From Thioalkalivibrio sp. (GTDB taxonomy: Bacteria; Pseudomonadota; Gammaproteobacteria; Ectothiorhodospirales; Ectothiorhodospiraceae), in contig PULL01000249.1 of NCBI GenBank assembly GCA_003550945.1, positions 1-6,630 of the forward strand: DNA of 6,630 nucleotides. Reading direction: 5' to 3'. The notes under the pieces were generated by a model. That model was not told where the DNA came from. It was given only the letters and a program-made list of their open reading frames with translations, and ran no database searches. Shown piece by piece: positions 1-4,715 of this stretch. A program made the translations under genes and the position numbers. Position 1 is the stretch's first letter. Each line of letters opens with the position of its first letter.

Positions 1-513
1 ATGGGCATGCCCACCACCGCCGCCTACGCGGTTGCGGCAAGCGTGATCGCACCGGGCCTGATCCAGCTGGGCATCGCGCCGCTGACCGCGCACTTCTTCA
101 TTTTCTATTTCGCGGTGATGTCGGCGATCACGCCGCCGGTGGCGCTGGCAGCCTACGCAGCGTCCGCGATCGCGCGCTCGGACCCGATGCGCACCAGCGT
201 GGAAAGCTTCAAGATCGGCCTGGCCGCGTTCGTCGTGCCATTCATGTTCTTCTATTCAGCGCCCATGCTGATGCAGGGCGAGTGGCACGAAAACCTGCAC
301 GCGTTCCTGACCGCGGCACTGGGCATCTACCTGCTCGCCTCCTCGATCCAGGGCTGGTTCTTCGGGCGGATCAACATGGTCGTGCGTGTGCTGGTGATGG
401 GCGCGGCGCTGGCGATGATCGGCGGCGGACTGCAGTCGGATATCATCGGTCTCAGTGTGGCCGCTGTGATCTTCGCCGCGCAAAGGCTCATGCTCAACCC
501 GGCCAAGGTCTAG
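1..513 (+). CDS. TRAP transporter fused permease (DctM/4TM-12TM type), C-terminal fragment
   Basis: This is the last 170 residues of an inner-membrane TRAP permease, which imports an organic solute using a cation gradient and a periplasmic binding protein. The ATG at base 1 is very unlikely to be the real start. The segment GMPTTAAY at residues 2-9 is a conserved internal motif of the large DctM-type subunit, so the gene continues left of the window. The stretch HFFIFYFAVMSAITPPVALA (residues 31-50), followed by AYAASAIA, is characteristic of fused permeases that work with TAXI-type binding proteins. Hydrophobic segments lie near residues 6-25, 28-58, 70-90, 99-121, 125-143 and 146-162, as expected for the C-terminal membrane bundle. 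The reading frame ends at TAG 511-513. Substrate cannot be told from this part, and the binding-protein gene, if linked, lies outside the window. The family is confident; the TAXI subtype is somewhat less so. Confidence 0.88.
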   Translation: MGMPTTAAYAVAASVIAPGLIQLGIAPLTAHFFIFYFAVMSAITPPVALAAYAASAIARSDPMRTSVESFKIGLAAFVVPFMFFYSAPMLMQGEWHENLHAFLTAALGIYLLASSIQGWFFGRINMVVRVLVMGAALAMIGGGLQSDIIGLSVAAVIFAAQRLMLNPAKV

Positions 514-514
514 A

Positions 515-536
515 AAAGCGCTGGACACGGCGCTTT
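515..536 (+). terminator. Short hairpin just after the TRAP permease stop; possible weak terminator
   Basis: AAAGCGC (515-521) pairs perfectly with GCGCTTT (530-536) across an 8-nt loop, starting one base after the TAG stop. The A-stem/T-stem layout resembles a small intrinsic terminator, but no real T run follows (TTTAGG). It may be an mRNA 3'-end stabiliser or a weak first terminator ahead of the stronger hairpin at 579-615. Confidence 0.35.
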
Positions 537-578
537 AGGCTGAAGTCAGGCCATCGGCGGTCATTCGCATCTGCGGCT

Positions 579-615
579 GGCAGCGTTCCAGTGGGGCGGG
601 AACGCTGCCGTTTTT
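579..615 (+). terminator. Strong intrinsic (rho-independent) terminator
   Basis: GGCAGCGTTCC (579-589) is perfectly complementary to GGAACGCTGCC (599-609), giving an 11-bp GC-rich stem with a 9-nt loop, followed by G and five T (611-615). This is the classic intrinsic terminator form on the + strand. It would end transcripts from the TRAP operon. Its position is odd: only 13 nt (616-628) separate the T run from the downstream start codon, and that space is taken by the Shine-Dalgarno sequence. A promoter for the next gene therefore probably lies at or upstream of the hairpin, which raises the possibility of attenuation. Confidence 0.8.
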
Positions 616-628
616 CGAGGAGGAGAGG

Positions 629-1102
629 ATGTACCGACACATATTCGTCGCGATCGACGACAGCCCGACATCGCGCAAGGCGCTGAAGGAAGCGATCTCG
701 CTGGCACAGATCCATGGCGCAACACTCGACATCGCGCATGCGATCGACGAGAACCTGGTGCACGTGTTTCACTCCAAGGGAATGGACACGACCACGCGTA
801 ACGAGCTGAAACACGTGCTGCGCAGCAACGCGCAAGACTGCCTCGAGCGTGCGGCCGAGCGTGCCCGGCAGGCCGGGGTCAAGGTGGAACCCAAGCTGCT
901 CCGGGGACACGGGGAGCACAGCTCGGATCTGATCGCCGACGCCATCCGCGAATCCGGTGCCGACCTGCTGGTGGTCGGTTCGCACGGCCGCCGCGGCGTG
1001 CGCCGCCTGCTTCTCGGCAGCGTGGCGGAGAACCTGGTGCGCAAGGTCAACATCTCGATCCTGATCGTGCGCGGGCCGGAACCCGCCGAAGACGACACGT
1101 GA
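629..1102 (+). CDS. Universal stress protein (UspA family), single domain
   Basis: The product is a 157-residue cytoplasmic protein, the usual size for one Usp domain. The N-terminal strand HIFVAIDDSPTSRKAL (residues 4-19) carries the acidic residue that typically contacts adenine (D10). Near the C-terminus G117-S-H-G120, then nine residues, then G130-S131 matches the ATP-binding signature GxxG-9x-G(S/T), so an ATP-binding Usp is expected. The final strand ISILIVRGP is also typical. An AGGAGG sequence at 618-623, 5 nt before the ATG, fixes the start. Usp proteins of this type often accompany TRAP transporters; TeaD of Halomonas elongata, which modulates the TeaABC ectoine transporter, is the best-known case. 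A link to the upstream permease is therefore plausible, although a strong terminator lies between them. The symbol is left blank because many paralogues exist. egtD follows on the same strand after 91 bp. The exact role is unknown. Confidence 0.93.
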   Translation: MYRHIFVAIDDSPTSRKALKEAISLAQIHGATLDIAHAIDENLVHVFHSKGMDTTTRNELKHVLRSNAQDCLERAAERARQAGVKVEPKLLRGHGEHSSDLIADAIRESGADLLVVGSHGRRGVRRLLLGSVAENLVRKVNISILIVRGPEPAEDDT

Positions 1103-1133
1103 GACGGGATTCGGCCCGAACGCTGCGCCGCTA

Positions 1134-1149
1134 CCGGGCGCATGCCCGG
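1134..1149 (+). other. Small GC hairpin in the Usp-egtD spacer
   Basis: CCGGGC (1134-1139) pairs with GCCCGG (1144-1149) around the 4-nt loop GCAT. No T run follows, so it does not look like an intrinsic terminator. The 91-bp spacer (1103-1193) shows no convincing promoter either, so read-through from the Usp gene into egtD is possible. The hairpin could influence mRNA stability, or be chance in GC-rich DNA. Confidence 0.25.
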
Positions 1150-1193
1150 GAATTCACTGCGGCCCTCGCGGTCGGAATCCACCGGAGGTACCG

Positions 1194-2174
1194 ATGACCA
1201 GCGAGATCATCCGGTTTCACGACCTGCACCCCACACAGGCCGATTTCGAGCGCGAGGCGCTGACCGGCCTGCGCGACCGTCCGCGCTACATACCGCCGAA
1301 ATTCTTCTACGACGAGCGTGGCTCGAAGCTGTTCGACGCAATTACCGAGACACCCGAATACTATGTGACCCGCGCGGAGACCGAAATCCTGCAAAGCCGC
1401 GCGGATGAGATTGCCCGACGGGTGGGCACCGGCGGCCTGCTGCTGGAGCCGGGCGGCGGCAGCTGCGCGAAGGTCCGGATCCTGCTCGAAGGGCTCGAGC
1501 CCTGCGCCTATGTCCCGATGGACATCTCCCGGAATCACCTGCGAATGGCGGCGGAGGAAGTCGCGGCCGACTTTCCCTGGCTCGAGGTGCACGCCGCGCA
1601 CACCGATTTCACCCGGCGGATGGAGGTTCCTCCGAGCGCGCCGGAAGGCCCTCGGGTCGCCTTTTTCCCGGGTTCCAGCATTGGCAACTTCGACCCGGAA
1701 CACGCGGTGGACTTCATCGCCGCGGTCGCCGACCTCGTCGGACCCGGGGGCCATTTCCTGGTCGGCGTGGATCTGCGCAAGGAGAAGGCGCTGCTCGACG
1801 CCGCCTATAACGACGCGCAGGGGATCACCGCGGCGTTCAACCTGAACCTGCTGGAACGAATGAACCGCGAGCTGGGCGCGGACTTCGACCTCTCGGCCTG
1901 GCGTCATCAGGCCGGCTACAACGACGCCGAAGGCCGGGTGGAGATGCACCTGCTGAGCATTCGCAAGCAGCGGGTCGCGGTGGCAGGCGAGGTCTTCGAT
2001 TTCGAGGAAGGCGAGACCATCCACACCGAGAATTCTTACAAGTACGGGCTGGACGAGTTCGAGGGCCTGGCGCGCCGCGCGGGTATGGAAACCGTGGGCG
2101 TCTGGACCGACCGGCGCGGCCTGTTCAGCGTGCACCTGCTGCAGAACATGGCAGTCGACGAGGGTCAGGGGTGA
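1194..2174 (+). CDS. egtD: L-histidine N-alpha-methyltransferase, EgtD family (ergothioneine biosynthesis)
   Basis: The product is 326 residues, matching the family length of about 320. EgtD uses three S-adenosylmethionine to trimethylate the alpha-amino group of histidine, giving hercynine, the precursor of the thiol antioxidant ergothioneine. The N-terminal block YIPPKFFYDERGSKLFDAIT (32-51) and PEYYVTRAE (54-62) are family hallmarks. SAM motif I is LLLEPGGGSCAKV (82-94), followed by YVPMDIS (106-112). Residues known from the Mycobacterium smegmatis enzyme appear conserved by position: the YY pair at 56-57 (Tyr56), G160 and N165 in PGSSIGN (Gly161, Asn166), Y205 (Tyr206), M251 (Met252), E279 and S281 in TENS (Glu282, Ser284). 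Motif I reads EPGGGS rather than the more usual E(L/P)GSGTS. GGAGG at 1184-1188, 5 nt before the ATG, fixes the start. No egtB lies beside it: the neighbours are the Usp gene and convergent uvrD. The family is confident. Histidine as substrate is very likely but inferred; an EanA-type role in the two-gene anaerobic pathway is equally compatible. Confidence 0.9.
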   Translation: MTSEIIRFHDLHPTQADFEREALTGLRDRPRYIPPKFFYDERGSKLFDAITETPEYYVTRAETEILQSRADEIARRVGTGGLLLEPGGGSCAKVRILLEGLEPCAYVPMDISRNHLRMAAEEVAADFPWLEVHAAHTDFTRRMEVPPSAPEGPRVAFFPGSSIGNFDPEHAVDFIAAVADLVGPGGHFLVGVDLRKEKALLDAAYNDAQGITAAFNLNLLERMNRELGADFDLSAWRHQAGYNDAEGRVEMHLLSIRKQRVAVAGEVFDFEEGETIHTENSYKYGLDEFEGLARRAGMETVGVWTDRRGLFSVHLLQNMAVDEGQG

Positions 2175-2192
2175 GGACCCCAGTTGCGAAGT
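2168..2192. other. 18-bp convergent junction between egtD and uvrD with a small hairpin
   Basis: The egtD stop (TGA 2172-2174) and the uvrD stop (complement of TCA 2193-2195) are separated by only 18 bp. GGGGT (2168-2172) can pair with ACCCC (2177-2181) around a 4-nt loop, overlapping the egtD stop, but no T run follows on either strand. No standard intrinsic terminator is visible, so transcripts from the two sides may overlap at their 3' ends or rely on Rho. Confidence 0.3.
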
Positions 2193-4394
2193 TCAGCCGA
2201 TGGGTTCCAGGCGCGCGAAGCTGAGCACCAGCCACTTCGGGCCTGCGCCGGCGAAGTTCACCTGCACGCGGGCCGATGGGCCGCCGCCCTCGTACTGGGT
2301 GATCACGCCTTCGCCGAACTTCGCGTGGCGCACGCGTGAACCGATCGCGAGCCCGGCGTCCGCGGCGGCGGCGCGATTCGGATCCATTCCGCGCCCCGCG
2401 CCCGTGCGCGGGGCGGCAAAGCGCCCGGCCGGTCGTACCCGGGTTTGCGGGCGCAGCGGCTCGACGAGTTCCTCCGGCAGTTCGCGCAGGAAGCGCGACG
2501 GCATGTTGTAGGATTCGCGCCCGTACAGCCGCCGGCTCTCGGCGTAGGTGAGGTAGAGCTCGCGCTCGGCTCGGGTCATGCCGACGTAGGCCAGCCGGCG
2601 TTCCTCCTCCAGTCGTCCCGGCTCCTCCAGCGAACGCGCGTTCGGGAACAGCCCCTCCTCCAGCCCAACCAGGAACACCAGCGGAAACTCCAGTCCCTTC
2701 GCCGAGTGCAGGGTCATCAGCTGCACCGCGTCCTCGTGGGGATCGGCCGCGCCCTCACCCGCCTCCAGCGCCGCGTGGGCGAGGAACTCGCTCAGCCCGC
2801 CCGGACGCTCCTCGGCCTCCGCCGGCCACTCCTGCTCGAAGGCGCGGGCCGCGCCGATCAGTTCGTCAAGGTTTTCCAGCCGCGCCTGCCCGCGCTCCCC
2901 TTTCTCGTTCGCATAGTGCTCCCGCAGACCCGAGCGTTCGATCGCCCCCTCCACCTGATCGGGCAGCGCCCGGGTCGCAGGCACTTCGGCCAACTGCATC
3001 CGCAGCTGCAGGAACCCGAGCAGCGCGTTGCGCGCACGCCCCGGGAGCTGACCGCCGTCCACCGCCTTCAACGCGGCGTCGTGCAGGCTGAGGCCTTCGC
3101 GCTGCGCCAGGAGACGCAGTTCATCGAGCGTCTTCTCGCCGATGCCGCGCGGGGGCTGGTTCACCACCCGAAGAAACGCTGCGTCGTCGTCGGCGTTCTC
3201 GGCCAGCCGCAGGTAGGCCAGCGCGTCCTTGATTTCCTGGCGCTCGAAGAAACGCAGCCCGCCGTAAACACGGTACGGCATGCGTCGCGCGATGAAGGTC
3301 TCCTCCAACACGCGGGACTGCGCGTTGGAGCGGTAGAGCACCGCGCACTCCCGATACTGGCCGCCCTGGTCCACGTGCCGCGCGATGGTTTCGGCGACGA
3401 AGCGCGCTTCGTCCTGCTCGTTGATCGCGGCGAACAGCCGCACCGGCGCACCGGCACGGCCTTCGGTCCAGAGCTCCTTGCCCATCCGGCCCTGGTTGTG
3501 CCGGATCAGCGCGTTCGCGGCCCTCAGGATGTTCGCGCTCGAACGGTAGTTCTGCTCCAGCCGGATCACCTGGGTGCCGGGAAAGTCCTTCTGGAAGTGC
3601 TGCAGGTTCTCGATCCGCGCGCCGCGCCAGCCGTAGATCGACTGGTCGTCGTCGCCGACCGCGAACACCGGCGATTCCCTGCCGGCGAGCAGCCGCAGCC
3701 AGCCGTACTGGATGTCGTTCGTGTCCTGGAACTCATCGACCAGCAGGTGTCGGAAGCGGCTGCGGTAGTGCCCGAGCAGTTCCTCGTTGTCGCGCAGAAG
3801 CTCGAGCGCGCGCAGCAGCAGCTCGGCGAAATCCACCACGCCGGCACGGGCGCAGGCCTGCTCGTAGGCGGTGTACACGCGCACCCACTGGCGCGAGATG
3901 GGATCGCCGCTGTCCGGCAGGTGCTCCGGCCGGCGGCCCTCGTCCTTGCGGGCGTTGATGAACCACTGCGCCTGTTTCGGCGGCCAGCGCGCGTCGTCGA
4001 GTTCCAGCGTGCGCAGCACCCGCCGGACCATCCGCAACTGGTCGTCGCTGTCGAGAATCTGGAAGCTCTGCGGCAGCTTCGCCTCCTGCCAGTGCTGGCG
4101 CAGCAGCCGATGCGCGAGGCCGTGGAAGGTGCCGACCCAGAGCCCGCCGACCGGCTGCCCGAGCAAGGCCTCGATACGCCCGCGCATCTCGTTCGCGGCC
4201 TTGTTGGTGAAGGTCACCGCGAGCAGGCTCCAGGGCGCGATGCCCTCGACCTCGATCAGCCAGGCGACGCGGTGCACCAATACACGCGTCTTGCCGCTGC
4301 CGGCACCGGCGAGCACCAGCGTCGGCGCCGGCGGGGCCGCGACGGCCTCGCGCTGGGCGGGGTTCAGGGGGTCGAGCAGGCGGGACACGTCCAT
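2193..4394 (-). CDS. uvrD: DNA helicase II, UvrD (SF1A 3'-5' helicase)
   Basis: The product is a 733-residue ATP-dependent 3'-5' DNA translocase and helicase of nucleotide excision and methyl-directed mismatch repair (E. coli UvrD: 720). Motifs occur in order: Q motif LNPAQREAV (10-18); Walker A AGAGSGKT (29-36, K35); Ia TFTNKAANEMRGRI (61-74); Ib GTFHGLAHR (88-96); Walker B DEFQD (220-224); III GDDDQSIYGWRGA (247-259); IV QNYRS (281-285, R284); V LHSAKGLEF (562-570); VI YVGMTRAERELYLTYA (603-618, arginine finger R608). A Tudor-like domain closes the protein (about 684-731, GSRVRHAKFGEGVI), the part that contacts RNA polymerase in UvrD/PcrA. This full set favours UvrD over Rep. The frame is open upstream to 4586, but the extra 64 residues are arginine-rich and unlike any helicase, whereas MDVSRLLDPLNPAQREAV matches the E. 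coli N-terminus. No clear Shine-Dalgarno precedes this ATG. A LexA-box-like dyad lies about 200 bp upstream, which suits an SOS gene. Confidence 0.96.
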   Translation of the reverse strand: MDVSRLLDPLNPAQREAVAAPPAPTLVLAGAGSGKTRVLVHRVAWLIEVEGIAPWSLLAVTFTNKAANEMRGRIEALLGQPVGGLWVGTFHGLAHRLLRQHWQEAKLPQSFQILDSDDQLRMVRRVLRTLELDDARWPPKQAQWFINARKDEGRRPEHLPDSGDPISRQWVRVYTAYEQACARAGVVDFAELLLRALELLRDNEELLGHYRSRFRHLLVDEFQDTNDIQYGWLRLLAGRESPVFAVGDDDQSIYGWRGARIENLQHFQKDFPGTQVIRLEQNYRSSANILRAANALIRHNQGRMGKELWTEGRAGAPVRLFAAINEQDEARFVAETIARHVDQGGQYRECAVLYRSNAQSRVLEETFIARRMPYRVYGGLRFFERQEIKDALAYLRLAENADDDAAFLRVVNQPPRGIGEKTLDELRLLAQREGLSLHDAALKAVDGGQLPGRARNALLGFLQLRMQLAEVPATRALPDQVEGAIERSGLREHYANEKGERGQARLENLDELIGAARAFEQEWPAEAEERPGGLSEFLAHAALEAGEGAADPHEDAVQLMTLHSAKGLEFPLVFLVGLEEGLFPNARSLEEPGRLEEERRLAYVGMTRAERELYLTYAESRRLYGRESYNMPSRFLRELPEELVEPLRPQTRVRPAGRFAAPRTGAGRGMDPNRAAAADAGLAIGSRVRHAKFGEGVITQYEGGGPSARVQVNFAGAGPKWLVLSFARLEPIG

Positions 4395-4420
4395 GCGCGC
4401 ATGGTAGCAAATCGCGTCTC

Positions 4421-4543
4421 GGGACAGACCCGGGATGCTATCGGAGGCAAGCCTTTCGGCCACTCGGCGGCGGAGAACCGGTCGCCGAGGGGGATCGCCT
4501 CCCACACGACTTCGCATCCAGAACGGGTTTATGCGTCTGTCCC
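4421..4543. repeat. Degenerate inverted-repeat element (MITE- or REP/RAYT-like remnant)
   Basis: GGGACAGAC (4421-4429) recurs as its exact inverse complement GTCTGTCCC (4535-4543), making 9-bp ends on a 123-bp segment. A third related copy, TCTGCCCCC (4550-4558), follows the right end TCTGTCCCC (4536-4544) with one mismatch. A hairpin occupies 4463-4489 inside. Short GGGGACAGA-type ends around a palindromic core resemble the non-coding elements found with REP-associated (IS200-like) transposases in gammaproteobacteria. That comparison is from memory. No transposase is encoded, and family and exact boundaries are uncertain. Confidence 0.42.
4463..4489. repeat. Imperfect palindrome inside the intergenic element
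   Basis: CTCGGCG (4463-4469) pairs with CGCCGAG (4483-4489). A G-U pair and a C-G pair extend the stem inward to nine pairs around a 9-nt loop. It lies between the inverted GGGACAGAC ends and would form part of the uvrD leader RNA if the uvrD promoter lies further out. No T run follows on either strand, so it is not a clear terminator. Confidence 0.45.
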
Positions 4544-4594
4544 CTGGTATCTGCCCCCCGGTCTCCTGGCTGCGGCGGGGAACCATTCGGCCCG

Positions 4595-4618
4595 AATCCT
4601 GACAACAATCACAGGATT
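4595..4618. promoter_or_regulatory. Candidate LexA (SOS) box or other dyad operator
   Basis: AATCCTG (4595-4601) and CAGGATT (4612-4618) form a perfect 7-bp dyad separated by a mostly A/C/T 10-nt spacer. At its core is CTG-N10-CAG (4599-4614), the spacing and outer bases of the E. coli-type LexA box; the E. coli uvrD box also has CTG-N10-CAG. uvrD, a known SOS gene, lies divergently about 200 bp away, and sucA starts about 100 bp away on the other side. The spacer lacks the TATA alternation of strong boxes. A site for another dimeric regulator acting on sucA is the main alternative. Confidence 0.42.
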
Positions 4619-4698
4619 ACCGTGCTGCAACGCAGAATTCCGCCGCCATTCGTATTAAGCTTTCAGGGGCGCGGTCGACATTACCGATAGGGTTCCAC

Positions 4699-4703
4699 AG
4701 GAG
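4699..4703 (+). promoter_or_regulatory. Ribosome binding site of sucA, long spacing
   Basis: AGGAG at 4699-4703 lies 12 nt before the sucA ATG, longer than usual; a second purine patch, AAAGG (4709-4713), is only 2 nt away. An in-frame TAA at 4656-4658 closes the frame upstream, and 4716 is the first ATG after it, so this start is preferred despite the imperfect spacing. Confidence 0.55.
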
Positions 4704-4715
4704 TCAGCAAAGGCA

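Larger units (their letters stand above)
4395..4715. other. Divergent uvrD/sucA intergenic control region
   Basis: This 321-bp region lies between two divergent genes and must hold promoters for both. The uvrD-proximal part (about 4421-4560) is GC-rich and repeat-like. The sucA-proximal part (about 4595-4690) is AT-richer and holds the dyad at 4595-4618. TATTAA (4653-4658) is the best -10-like hexamer toward sucA, but no matching -35 lies at normal spacing. CTGACA (4599-4604) resembles a -35 but lacks a partner -10. I therefore assign no promoter. No small ORF or RNA gene is convincing here. Confidence 0.6.

Noticed and set aside
1..3. ATG at base 1 as the true start of the TRAP permease
   Set aside because: It encodes a methionine inside the conserved GMPTTAAY segment of a much larger subunit. 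The gene simply continues to the left of the window.
1106..1180. Long-range pairing GGATTC (1107-1112) with GAATCC (1175-1180) near the egtD ribosome binding site
   Set aside because: Only 6 bp with a 62-nt gap, which is expected by chance. It does not cover the Shine-Dalgarno and does not form a convincing riboswitch or thermometer.
1131..2135. Minus-strand open frame of 334 codons opposite egtD
   Set aside because: It is a shadow of the EgtD reading frame with no family resemblance or ribosome binding site.
4395..4586. In-frame 64-residue N-terminal extension of UvrD
   Set aside because: The residues are arginine/proline-rich and overlap the repeat element and hairpin. The helicase family begins at the MDVS methionine encoded at 4394.
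2445..4658. Long plus-strand open frame of 737 codons opposite uvrD
   Set aside because: It is antisense to a fully conserved helicase gene. The product is a low-complexity Arg/Leu/Gln/Val-rich sequence typical of GC-rich shadow frames, with no plausible start signal.
4599..4658. Sigma-70 promoter for sucA built from CTGACA (4599-4604) and TATTAA (4653-4658)
   Set aside because: The two hexamers are 48 bp apart, far beyond the usual 16-18 bp, and neither has a partner at correct spacing.
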